Assembly (NCBI GenBank): GCA_035264885.1
Contig: DATFPK010000081.1
Coordinates: 1-34,586, forward strand
Direction of reading: 5' to 3'
DNA from: DATFPK01 sp035264885
GTDB taxonomy: Bacteria > Actinomycetota > Thermoleophilia > Solirubrobacterales > 70-9
Length of the DNA: 34,586 nucleotides
Shown here one piece after another: positions 24,620-32,862 of the stretch (the first letter of the stretch is position 1; every line of letters begins with the position of its first letter). Below the pieces are notes generated by a model. It saw nothing but the letters and a program-made list of their open reading frames with translations. It did not search any database and had not been told where the DNA came from. Both the position numbers and the translations under genes were made by a program.

Positions 24620-25393
24620 ATCAGCGTCCTACGCAACCTCGAAGCCCGCATCGAAGGCCTCGTCGAAGGCGTGTTCAGTCGTGCCTTCAGCTCCGAGGTC
24701 CAGCCGGTCGAACTCGCCCGCAAGCTGGCCAAGGAGATGGATGCCCACAAGACCGCGTCGGTGTCACGGGTCTACGTGCCCAACGAGTACACGGTCTACC
24801 TCTCCAACCAGGACCGCGCGAAGCTCGAGGGCTACGAGCGCTCGCTCGAGCAGGAGCTCGCCGGCTACCTCCTGGAGCACGCCCGCCGGCGCAACTACGA
24901 CCTCCTGACCAGGCCCGCGGTCGAGTTCAAGACCGACGAGCGCCTGCGGCTCGGAGAGTTCGGCATCCAGACCCGCCTCGTCAAGCCGCCCGCCCGCGAG
25001 GGGGACAGCCCCCGCCAGGGCGACGAGGGGCACACGATGGTCTATTCCGCGGTCCGGGAGAAGGACAGCGGGCGGTCGAAGCGGCGCCAGCCCGCCGCGG
25101 GGCTGGTCGAGACGAGGGCGATCGTCGCGCTCGACGACCGCCGCTACGTCCTCGACGGCCCGAAAGCGACGATCGGCCGCTCGAAGGACGCGGAGTGCGT
25201 CGTCCGGGACCCCAACGTCTCGCGACGCCACGCCCAGCTGCGCCGGGTTGAAAGCGGCGACTGGGAGATCAGCGACCTCGGCTCGACCAACGGCGTCAAG
25301 GTCAACGGGCGGCGAGTATCGAGCTCGCGGTTGCGCCCCGGCGACGAGGTCACGCTGGGCACCACCACCTTCAGCTTCGACATCGAGCAGTGA
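24620..25393 (+). CDS. fhaA: FhaA-like protein (DUF3662 plus FHA domain), apparent ATC start
   Basis: The 257-residue product has an N-terminal DUF3662 domain (SVLRNLEARIEGLVEGVF...VQPVELARKLAKEMDAHKT...VYVPNEYTVYL, about 1-120), a flexible middle, and a C-terminal FHA domain (about 165-257) with IGRSKDAECVV, VSRRHAQLRR and STNGVKVNG, which binds phosphothreonine. Mycobacterial FhaA is linked to peptidoglycan control through the pseudokinase MviN. No ATG, GTG or TTG fits the N-terminus. ATC 24620 sits exactly where homologues have Met and 6 nt after AAGGAG. The next standard start, GTG 24668, would remove conserved residues. It is a rare start codon or a base change from ATG. It overlaps fhaB by 4 bp. 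Confidence 0.85.
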   Translation: MSVLRNLEARIEGLVEGVFSRAFSSEVQPVELARKLAKEMDAHKTASVSRVYVPNEYTVYLSNQDRAKLEGYERSLEQELAGYLLEHARRRNYDLLTRPAVEFKTDERLRLGEFGIQTRLVKPPAREGDSPRQGDEGHTMVYSAVREKDSGRSKRRQPAAGLVETRAIVALDDRRYVLDGPKATIGRSKDAECVVRDPNVSRRHAQLRRVESGDWEISDLGSTNGVKVNGRRVSSSRLRPGDEVTLGTTTFSFDIEQ

Positions 25394-25896
25394 ACCCGGT
25401 GATCGCGGCGGCATCCAGCGCCATGGACTACGAACCGATCTCGGTCGCCCTGAAGTTCGGCTTCCTCGCTGTCCTCTACCTCTTCTTGCTCTGGATCGCC
25501 CGCAGCGCGATCAAGGACCTGCGCCGGACGGCCGCGCCGGCGCCGGACGCCACCGGCTACCACGCGGTCCCCGCCTTCGATGGAGCCGGCGACGGCGGCG
25601 ACGAGGCCTGGCTTGTCGCCGAGCGCGGCGGCGGCCTCCAGGCCGGCGAGCGATTCGACCTGTTCGGGGGCCTCTCGATCGGCCGCTCGGGCGACGCCGA
25701 CGTCCAGATCGACGATCGCTACGCCTCGGGGCTGCATGCCCGGATCTACAGCCGAACCGGCCGCTTCTACGTCGAGGATCTGAACTCGACCAACGGAACG
25801 CTGCTGAACGACGGGACCCTGAATGGCGAGGCAGAGCTCAGCGACGGAGACCTGATCAGGATCGGCGACACGGAATTCCGCTTCGAGCCGCGCTGA
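25390..25896 (+). CDS. fhaB: FHA domain protein FhaB (FipA)-like
   Basis: The 168-residue protein has one membrane helix near the N-terminus (ALKFGFLAVLYLFLLWIA, about 20-37), a linker, and a C-terminal FHA domain with SIGRSGDADVQIDD, GLHARIYSRTGRFYVEDLNSTNGTLLN and IRIGDTEFRF. FHA domains read phosphothreonines made by the neighbouring kinases. In mycobacteria FhaB (FipA) links kinase signalling to the division machinery. GTG 25390 overlaps the fhaA stop. ATG 25423 is a possible later start. Confidence 0.9.
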   Translation: MNPVIAAASSAMDYEPISVALKFGFLAVLYLFLLWIARSAIKDLRRTAAPAPDATGYHAVPAFDGAGDGGDEAWLVAERGGGLQAGERFDLFGGLSIGRSGDADVQIDDRYASGLHARIYSRTGRFYVEDLNSTNGTLLNDGTLNGEAELSDGDLIRIGDTEFRFEPR

Positions 25897-25935
25897 GCAT
25901 GACCGGGATCAGCTTGAACGGGGTAGGACCGGTCC

Positions 25936-27267
25936 ATGCTTAGGGTGGAGGAACAGGCCTTTCGCTCCGACACCGGCCGCCAGCGCACGGCGAACGAGGA
26001 CTCCCTCTTCGTCCGCTCGCCGATCTTCGTGGTCGCCGACGGCATGGGGGGCGCCCAGGCGGGCGAGGTCGCCTCGAAGGCGGCAGCGGACGTGTTCGAC
26101 CGCGATCTTCCCGACGGCCCGCCGGAGCGCACGCTCACCGATCTGATCCAGGCGGCGAACCGCCAGATCCACGAGATGGCCCGTGAGGATCCCTCGGTCG
26201 CCGGGATGGGAACGACGACCACGGCGGCGGTGCTCGACCCCGAGCGCGAGGAGGTCGTCATCGGCCACGTGGGCGACAGCCGCGCCTACCGCCTCCGGGA
26301 CGGTTCCCTGGAGCGACTGACCCGGGACCACTCGCTGGTCGAGGAGATGCGCCGAAAGGGCCAGCTCACCGACGAGCAGGCCGAGGACCATCCGCAACGC
26401 TCGATCATCACCCGCGCGCTCGGGCCCGAGCCCGAGGTCGAGGTCGACGTGCGCACGGTCCCCGCCTGCGCCGGCGACGTCTTCATGATCTGCTCGGACG
26501 GGCTGACGACGATGATCGACGAGGAGCGGATCGCCCGGGTGATCGAAAGCTCGACGTCCCTCGATGCCGCCGTTCGGGCGCTGGTCGACGAGGCAAACCG
26601 CGCCGGCGGCCGCGACAACATCACCGCGATCCTCTTCCGGGTCGCCGACACCGCGGACGCGGCCGAGGCGGGCGCCCCGCCCCGTGACGCGGGCGATCGG
26701 CCGACCCTCGTCGGCCCGTCCGCGGCCGAGGAGGGCTTCACCGCGGCCGAGGTTCGGCGCCGGGCAGCCGCCCGCCGGCAGCCCGACCGACCGCGCCGCA
26801 GCGCTCTGCGCACCGCGGCCAAGGTCCTCGCGGCCCTGGTCGTGATCGGGGCGCTCGTCTTCGGCGCCTGGCTGGGGAACCGGCAGGTCTACTTCCTCGG
26901 CACCGACGACGGCGGGCGCGTCGCCCTTTACCGCGGTCTTCCCTACGACCTGCCGCTCGGGATCTCGCTCTACGACAAGCAGTACGCAAGCCCGCTCCAG
27001 ACGGCTTCGCTCCCGCCGCGCCGCCGCGACTCGGTGACCGAGCACGACTTCCGCTCCGAGGACGACGCCCGCAGCCTGATCGACGACCTCGAGCGGTCGG
27101 ACGCGGCGCGGCAGCAGGCGGCGCAGGGGACCACCGGGGCGGCTGGACCGACGGGTGGCACGACCCCGCCCGGCAGCCCCGCCGCGACCGGCGGGTCGGG
27201 TGGGGGCGCGACGAACGGCGAGGGCGGGACCGCAGGCGGCACCGACCGCTCCCGGACCCCGCAGTGA
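25936..27267 (+). CDS. pstP: PP2C-family Ser/Thr protein phosphatase PstP
   Basis: The 443-residue protein is predicted to remove phosphates from PknB and its targets. The catalytic domain (about 1-240) has SDTGRQRTANEDS, VADGMGG with metal-binding Asp, HVGDSRAYRLRDG, ICSDGLTTMID and GGRDNITAI. A linker with basic stretches follows, then a transmembrane helix at about 297-314, an outer segment and a Gly/Pro/Thr-rich disordered tail. This layout matches mycobacterial PstP. The stop overlaps the rodA start by 4 bp, so the pair is translationally coupled. Confidence 0.93.
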   Translation: MLRVEEQAFRSDTGRQRTANEDSLFVRSPIFVVADGMGGAQAGEVASKAAADVFDRDLPDGPPERTLTDLIQAANRQIHEMAREDPSVAGMGTTTTAAVLDPEREEVVIGHVGDSRAYRLRDGSLERLTRDHSLVEEMRRKGQLTDEQAEDHPQRSIITRALGPEPEVEVDVRTVPACAGDVFMICSDGLTTMIDEERIARVIESSTSLDAAVRALVDEANRAGGRDNITAILFRVADTADAAEAGAPPRDAGDRPTLVGPSAAEEGFTAAEVRRRAAARRQPDRPRRSALRTAAKVLAALVVIGALVFGAWLGNRQVYFLGTDDGGRVALYRGLPYDLPLGISLYDKQYASPLQTASLPPRRRDSVTEHDFRSEDDARSLIDDLERSDAARQQAAQGTTGAAGPTGGTTPPGSPAATGGSGGGATNGEGGTAGGTDRSRTPQ

Positions 27268-28577
27268 GCCCCCGCGCCCGCGAGCTCTTCGCGCTGATCC
27301 CGGTCGCCCTGCTGCTGACCGCGGGGTTCACTGCGGTGTTCGCCCAGGAGAGCGCCGAGCTCGGCAACCTCAGCCTGATCTACGGGGCCTACTTCCTGGC
27401 GATCTGCCTGGCAACCCACATCTTCCTGCGATTCAGGCTGCCGATGGCCGACCCGTACCTGTTCCCGCTCGCGGCGCTGCTCACCGCGTTCGGCCTGGTG
27501 ATGCTCTACCGGATCAACGAGGACCTCGCCCGCGACCAGGCCAACTGGTTCGTGCTCGGGCTCCTCCTGTTCGCCCTGACGATCCACTTCCTTCGCGACT
27601 ACGAGGTCCTCGAGCGCTACCGCTACACGATTGCGCTGATCGGGATCGGACTGCTCCTGGCGCCCCGGATCCCCGGCCTGGGGGCCCAGGTGAACGGCGC
27701 CTACCTCGGGGTCGACATCGGCCCGGTCGCCTTCCAGCCGGCCGAGTTCTCGAAGATCTGCATCGTCGTCTTCCTCGCCAGCTACCTCCGCGAGCGACGA
27801 GAGGTCCTGATCGTCGGCGCCCGCCGAGTGCTCGGCGTGACCCTGCCGCCGCTCAAGCACCTCGGCCCCCTCCTGGTCGTTTGGGGAGCGGCGATGTTCA
27901 TGCTGATCTTCATCCGCGACCTGGGCAGCTCGCTGATGTTCTTCGCCGCCTTCCTTGCGCTCCTCTACGTCGCGACCGGGCGTCTCTCGTTCGTCGTCAT
28001 CGGGATGGCGCTGTTCCTCGCCGGCGCCTGGTTCGTCTCGGCGAGCGTCCCCCACGTCCAGGATCGCGTCGACATCTGGCTCGACCCATACCAGGACCCG
28101 CAGGACACCGGCTACCAGGTCCTCCAGTCGATCTACGCCCAGGCCGACGGCGGCCTCTTCGGCACCGGGTTCGGCCAGGCGCTGATCACGATCCCCGGGA
28201 CCGACAATCCGTTGCTGCCCGCCGCCCACACCGACCTGATCTACGCGCTGATCGTCAACGAGACCGGCCTCTTCGGCGCCTGCGGTGTGATCCTGATCTA
28301 CCTCCTGATCGCCGCCCGCGGGTTCAAGATCGCGCTGATCGCCGACGACGGCTTCTCGAAGCTCTTGGCGGCCGGGCTCACCGCGGTGCTTGCGATCCAG
28401 GCGTTCGTGATCATCGGCGGCGTGACCAGAGTGATTCCGCTGACCGGGGTCACGCTGCCCTTCGTCTCCTACGGAGGCAGCTCGATCCTCGCCAACTTCG
28501 TGATCCTCGCGTTGCTTCTCCTCGTCTCGGACCGGGCGCGGCGCGCGGTCGAGGCCGACGCCGGGGCGATGCGATGA
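27264..28577 (+). CDS. rodA: Peptidoglycan polymerase RodA (FtsW/RodA/SpoVE family)
   Basis: The 437-residue SEDS glycosyltransferase has about ten membrane helices. Diagnostic segments are PVAFQPAEFSKICIVVFLASYL (mid-protein), RDLGSSLMFFAAFLALLY, GGLFGTGFGQALITIP, the HTDLIYALIVNE loop, and the C-terminal PFVSYGGSSILANF. It polymerises lipid II in partnership with a class B PBP, here the adjacent pbpA. It is called RodA rather than FtsW from its place in the pstP-rodA-pbpA-pknB cluster and from the absence of division genes nearby. The ATGA overlap with pbpA suggests matched expression. Confidence 0.9.
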   Translation: MSPRARELFALIPVALLLTAGFTAVFAQESAELGNLSLIYGAYFLAICLATHIFLRFRLPMADPYLFPLAALLTAFGLVMLYRINEDLARDQANWFVLGLLLFALTIHFLRDYEVLERYRYTIALIGIGLLLAPRIPGLGAQVNGAYLGVDIGPVAFQPAEFSKICIVVFLASYLRERREVLIVGARRVLGVTLPPLKHLGPLLVVWGAAMFMLIFIRDLGSSLMFFAAFLALLYVATGRLSFVVIGMALFLAGAWFVSASVPHVQDRVDIWLDPYQDPQDTGYQVLQSIYAQADGGLFGTGFGQALITIPGTDNPLLPAAHTDLIYALIVNETGLFGACGVILIYLLIAARGFKIALIADDGFSKLLAAGLTAVLAIQAFVIIGGVTRVIPLTGVTLPFVSYGGSSILANFVILALLLLVSDRARRAVEADAGAMR

Positions 28578-30028
28578 ACACCCAGGTCATCCGGCTCTTC
28601 GGACTGGTCACCCTGCTCTTCGCCGTGTTGGTCGGTTTCACGTCGCGCTGGTCGGTGTTCGAGGCCGAGGCGCTGCGCGACCAGGACGAGAACAAGCGCG
28701 TCCTGCTCGAGCAGCAGCAGATCCGCCGCGGCACGGTCTTCGCCGCCGACGGGACGGTGATCGCGCGGTCGGTCCGTCGCGGTCGCGGCAACGCCCGGAT
28801 CTATCTGCGCCGCTATCCGCAGGGCGCCCTGTTCGGCCACCCCATCGGCTACAGCTTCACGGAGCTCGGCCAGAGCGAGTTCGAGCAGTTCCACGACGAC
28901 GAGCTGATCGGGGCCGAGGCGGAGTTCGCCTCCCTGCTCGACGAGCTGCGCGGCCACCGCCAGGAGGGCGACAACATCGTCTCGACCCTGTTCCCCAGCG
29001 CCCAGCAGACGGCCTTCGAGGCGCTCGGCGGCCAGCCGGGGGCGGTGATCGCGATCGAGCCGCAGACGGGCAAGGTCCGCGCGATGATCAGCCAGCCGCC
29101 CTACGATCCCACCGACGTCCCCGGGCACTTCGCTCAGCTGAACCGCGACGAGAGCGCGCCCCTCCTGAACCGGGCCACGCAAAGCGGTTACCCGCCGGGA
29201 TCGACGATGAAGGTCGTGACCGCCACGGCCGCTCTCGACAGCGGCAAGTTCACCCCGTCGAGCGTCGTCAACGGGGACACCGGCATCCCGATCGACGGCG
29301 TCCCCCTCGCCAACTCCGGCGGCGCGTCGTTCGGGCCGATCGACCTCACCACCGCGCTGACCAACTCGGTCAACACGGTCTGGGCCCAGGTGGCCGAAGC
29401 CGTCGGCACCGAGACCTATTACGACTACATGGACCGCTACGGCTTCGGCGAGGACCCGGCGATCGACCTTCCCGACGACGAGCTGGCCCCGAGCGGGGTC
29501 TACGCGGAGGGGAGAGTCATCCCGGAGTCGGCGCCGGTCGACATCGGCCGGGTCGGCATCGGGCAGGAGCGCCTCTTCGTGACGCCGCTCCAGATGGCGA
29601 CGGTGGTGGCGACCGTGGCGAACGGTGGCGAGCGGCCGCGGCTCACCCTCTGGGACCGGGTCGTCGATCCCGACGGGCGGGTCGTTAAGCGGTTCGACCC
29701 CAGGACCGAGGAGGAGGTGATGTCGCCCGAGACCGCGGCGACCCTCAACGAGATGATGCAGTCGGTCGTCAACGAGGGAACGGGCACCGCAGCCGCGCTG
29801 TCGGGGATCGACGTGGCCGGCAAGACGGGCACCGCCGAGGTCCCCGGCCGCGAGGCCTGCGCGGGATTGCCGAACCAGGCCTGGTTCATCGGCTTCGCGC
29901 CGGCCAATGACCCGCAGGTCGCGGTGGCGGCGACGATCGAATGCACCACGGGGCAGGGGGGCACGGTCGCGGCACCGATCGCCAAGGCGGTGATGGAGTC
30001 GGTTCTCGCCGCCCAGGGCAATGGCTGA
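28574..30028 (+). CDS. pbpA: Class B penicillin-binding protein PbpA (transpeptidase)
   Basis: The 484-residue protein has one N-terminal membrane helix (IRLFGLVTLLFAVLVGF), the non-penicillin-binding domain beginning IRRGTVFAADG, and a transpeptidase domain. The active-site motifs are S210-T-M-K213, S265-V-N267 and K417-T-G. It cross-links peptidoglycan outside the membrane and works with RodA. The short length is typical of PbpA. The pknB ATG lies within its last codons (8-bp overlap), so translation of PbpA and PknB is linked. Confidence 0.93.
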   Translation: MNTQVIRLFGLVTLLFAVLVGFTSRWSVFEAEALRDQDENKRVLLEQQQIRRGTVFAADGTVIARSVRRGRGNARIYLRRYPQGALFGHPIGYSFTELGQSEFEQFHDDELIGAEAEFASLLDELRGHRQEGDNIVSTLFPSAQQTAFEALGGQPGAVIAIEPQTGKVRAMISQPPYDPTDVPGHFAQLNRDESAPLLNRATQSGYPPGSTMKVVTATAALDSGKFTPSSVVNGDTGIPIDGVPLANSGGASFGPIDLTTALTNSVNTVWAQVAEAVGTETYYDYMDRYGFGEDPAIDLPDDELAPSGVYAEGRVIPESAPVDIGRVGIGQERLFVTPLQMATVVATVANGGERPRLTLWDRVVDPDGRVVKRFDPRTEEEVMSPETAATLNEMMQSVVNEGTGTAAALSGIDVAGKTGTAEVPGREACAGLPNQAWFIGFAPANDPQVAVAATIECTTGQGGTVAAPIAKAVMESVLAAQGNG

Positions 30029-31886
30029 GATCCGCGAAGGCACGGTCGTCGACGGCCGTTACCGGATCGTCGGGCGGATCGGATCCGGCGGGATGGCCGA
30101 TGTCTTCCTCGCCGAGGATCTCCACCTTCAGCGCCGGGTCGCGCTGAAGGTCCTCCACAACCGCTTCGCCCAGGACCGGGAGTTCGTCGAGCGGTTCCGC
30201 CGCGAGGCCGAGTCGGCGGCCGGGCTGCAGCATCCCAACGTCGTCGGCGTGTTCGACCGCGGCGACGTGGACGGCACCTACTACATCGCGATGGAGTACC
30301 TGCAGGGGCGATCCCTCCGGGACATCATCAACGCCGGCGTCGCCCCCGAGGAAGCGATCCGGATCGTCCGCGGGATCCTCGAGGCGGCCGGGTTTGCCCA
30401 TCGCAACGGCATCGTCCACCGGGACTTCAAGCCCGGCAACGTCATCGTCGACCCGGAGGGCCACGTGACGGTCACCGACTTCGGCATCGCCCGCGCCGGC
30501 GTCTCGGAGATCACGCAGACGGGTTCGGTGATGGGGACCGCCCACTACCTCTCGCCAGAGCAGGCCCAGGGGATCGGCGTGACGCCCGTCTCCGACCTGT
30601 ATTCGATCGGCGTCATCCTCTACGAGGCGCTTACGGGGCGGGTCCCTTTCGAAGGCGACAGCGCTGTCGCCGTGGCCCTCAAGCAGGTCGCCCAGAGCCC
30701 GCAGCGGCCGAGCGCGATCAACCCTCAGGTGTCGCCGGCGCTCGATGCCGTGGTGATGCGGGCCCTGGCCAAGGATCCGGCCCAGCGGTTTCAGGACGCG
30801 GCTGCCTTCAGCGCCGCGCTCGAGGCCGCGCAGCGCGACCCGGCTGCGACCGGCCCGAACACCGCCGCCTTCGCGCCACTGCCGGCGGCCGTGGTCGCCG
30901 AAGAACCAGTCGAGGAGGCGCGCGAGGAGGAGAGGCGCCGCAACGGACGCTGGCTCCTCGCACTCGCGGCCGCGGCACTCGCCCTGCTCGCCGTCTTCGC
31001 CCTGACCCGCGACACGACGACGCAGGTGCCGGACGTGACCGGGGAACAGCTCCCGATCGCGATCAACCTCCTCGAGCAGCAGGGGTTCGAGGTTGGCGAA
31101 CTCCGCCGCGTCCGCCGCGAAGCTCCGGTCAACCAGGTGCTTTCCCAGGATCCGAGCGGCGATGCTTCCGAGGATTGCTCGTTCCTCAGCTTCTTCTGCT
31201 CGAAACCCGCCGTCGACCTGGGTGTCAGCGCCGGTCCCGGGAGCGCAGAGGTCCCCGACGTGGTCGGCGAAGCTCGTTCGACCGCCGCCGCGATGCTGGA
31301 GCGGCGCGGCTTCGGCGTCGAGGTCGAGACGACGTTCTCGGAGGCGTACCCGGAGGGCGTCGTCGTCGCCACCGATCCGGCCGCGGGTGAGGCGGCCCGG
31401 GTCGGCAGCGCCGTGACGATGACGGTGTCGCGAGGACCTCGTCTGGTCGTCGTTCCGTCCCTGATCGGGTTGACCAGGCCCGAGGCGGTCGGACGGATCC
31501 GCGAGCGCGGGCTGAGCGCGAGCGTGTCCGAGCAGGAGAGCAACCGTCCCGAGAACACCGTGATCAGTCAGTCGCCCGGCCCGGGCGCGGAGCTGGCAAA
31601 GGGGGCGGGCGTGAGCATCGTCGTGTCCTCGGGCGTCCCGACCGTCAAGGTGCCGGGCCTGGTCGGCATGACGCGCCAGGCCGCGGTCGCCGCCCTTCGG
31701 TCCCGGGGGCTCCAGCCGGTGATCGAGGAGCGCGACGTCGCGCTCGAGGAGAAGGACGACAGGGTCGTCCAGCAGAGCCCCACCGGCGGCACCGAGCTCC
31801 GGGAAGGCGACAGCGTCACGATCACGATCGGCCGGTTCATCGCCCCGCAGGAGCCGCCGCAGGAGCCGCCGGGGGTGACACCGTGA
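30021..31886 (+). CDS. pknB: Ser/Thr protein kinase PknB with four PASTA repeats
   Basis: The 621-residue receptor kinase has a cytoplasmic kinase domain (about 12-275) with GSGGMADVF, the catalytic HRDFKPGN, DFGIARAG and the activation loop TGSVMGTAHYLSPEQ. The juxtamembrane region is Glu/Arg-rich, and one membrane helix lies at about 311-331. The outer part has four PASTA repeats, starting near 334, 408, 474 and 540, which bind muropeptides or lipid II. The first repeat has an insert with Cys386 and Cys393 (DCSFLSFFCSK), possibly a disulfide. It senses cell-wall state and phosphorylates growth proteins. Its opposing phosphatase is PstP. Confidence 0.94.
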   Translation: MAEIREGTVVDGRYRIVGRIGSGGMADVFLAEDLHLQRRVALKVLHNRFAQDREFVERFRREAESAAGLQHPNVVGVFDRGDVDGTYYIAMEYLQGRSLRDIINAGVAPEEAIRIVRGILEAAGFAHRNGIVHRDFKPGNVIVDPEGHVTVTDFGIARAGVSEITQTGSVMGTAHYLSPEQAQGIGVTPVSDLYSIGVILYEALTGRVPFEGDSAVAVALKQVAQSPQRPSAINPQVSPALDAVVMRALAKDPAQRFQDAAAFSAALEAAQRDPAATGPNTAAFAPLPAAVVAEEPVEEAREEERRRNGRWLLALAAAALALLAVFALTRDTTTQVPDVTGEQLPIAINLLEQQGFEVGELRRVRREAPVNQVLSQDPSGDASEDCSFLSFFCSKPAVDLGVSAGPGSAEVPDVVGEARSTAAAMLERRGFGVEVETTFSEAYPEGVVVATDPAAGEAARVGSAVTMTVSRGPRLVVVPSLIGLTRPEAVGRIRERGLSASVSEQESNRPENTVISQSPGPGAELAKGAGVSIVVSSGVPTVKVPGLVGMTRQAAVAALRSRGLQPVIEERDVALEEKDDRVVQQSPTGGTELREGDSVTITIGRFIAPQEPPQEPPGVTP

Positions 31887-32851
31887 GGATCGCCGTCCTC
31901 GCCGGCGGCCGGTCCAGCGAGCACGATGTCTCGCTGCGGTCGGGGGCCGCGGTCGGCTCCGGCCTCGCCGCAGCCGGACACGACGTCGCCGAGGTTAGGA
32001 TCGACCGCGACGGGCGCTGGACGGCCGGGGGGGAGGAAGTCGTCCTGCGCCCGGGACAGGGCTTGCTGGCCGCCGATGTCGTCTTCCCTGCCCTGCATGG
32101 CCCGTTCGGCGAGGACGGGGCGGTTCAGGGCCTGCTCGAGACGCTCGACGTGCCCTACGTCGGGTCCGACGTCCTAGCCTCGGCCCTCTGCATGGACAAG
32201 CTCAGCCTCAAGCGGCTCCTTGCCTTCCACGGCATCCCCCAGGTGGACTTCGTCGCGGTCGGCGAGGGGCGCTGGCGCGAGCGAGCGGCGGCGATGGGCC
32301 TGCCGCTCTGGGTCAAGCCGTCGCGGCTCGGCTCGAGCGTCGGGATCAGCAAGGTGACCTCGGCGGAGCGGGACCTCGACGAGGCGGTGGAGCTGGCGGC
32401 CCGCCACGACCCGCGGGTCATCGTCGAGGCGTCGGCCGAGGGGCGCGAAGTCGAGTGCTCGGTCCTCGGGAACGAGTCGCCGCGGACCTCCCAGCCCGGC
32501 GAGATCGTCGCCAACGCCGACTGGTACGACTTCGCGGCGAAGTACGGCGAAGGGGGAATGGAGTTGCTGGTGCCGGCGCCGGTCGGCGAGGAGGTGGCCG
32601 ATCGGGTGCGCGCCCTCGCCGCCGAGGTGTTCACGCTTGCCGGCTGCGCCGGCCTGGCCCGCTGCGACTTCTTCGTCCTCGCCGACGGAACGGTCCTCGT
32701 CAACGAGATCAACACGATGCCCGGTTTCACGGAGACGAGCGTCTACTCGAAGCTGTTCGAGGCCGGCGGTGTGCCCTACCCGGAGCTCTGCGACCAGCTC
32801 GTCGACCTCGCCGTGCAGCGCCACCGCGAGGCGCGCTCTCATTCGTTCTAG
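31883..32851 (+). CDS. ddl: D-alanine--D-alanine ligase (second paralogue)
   Basis: The 322-residue ATP-grasp ligase shows the classical sequence: GGRSSEHDVSLRSG, HGPFGEDGAVQGLLE, CMDKLSLKRLL, KPSRLGSSVGISKV, WYDFAAKYGEGG with the AKY omega-loop, and NEINTMPGFTETSVYSKL. These match the canonical D-Ala-D-Ala ligases used for vancomycin-sensitive cell walls. It overlaps pknB by 4 bp, so it is probably expressed with the elongation cluster and is the likely housekeeping enzyme. It ends 7 bp before the convergent kinase gene. Confidence 0.92.
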   Translation: MRIAVLAGGRSSEHDVSLRSGAAVGSGLAAAGHDVAEVRIDRDGRWTAGGEEVVLRPGQGLLAADVVFPALHGPFGEDGAVQGLLETLDVPYVGSDVLASALCMDKLSLKRLLAFHGIPQVDFVAVGEGRWRERAAAMGLPLWVKPSRLGSSVGISKVTSAERDLDEAVELAARHDPRVIVEASAEGREVECSVLGNESPRTSQPGEIVANADWYDFAAKYGEGGMELLVPAPVGEEVADRVRALAAEVFTLAGCAGLARCDFFVLADGTVLVNEINTMPGFTETSVYSKLFEAGGVPYPELCDQLVDLAVQRHREARSHSF

Positions 32852-32862
32852 GGCCTACCTAG
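32848..32862. terminator. Hairpin spanning two convergent stop codons
   Basis: CTAGG (32848-32852) and CCTAG (32858-32862) pair across a 5-nt loop and contain both TAG stops of the convergent ddl and kinase genes. Flanking GTTC and GAAC extend it imperfectly. It is short and lacks a U-run, so terminator function is uncertain. Confidence 0.3.
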
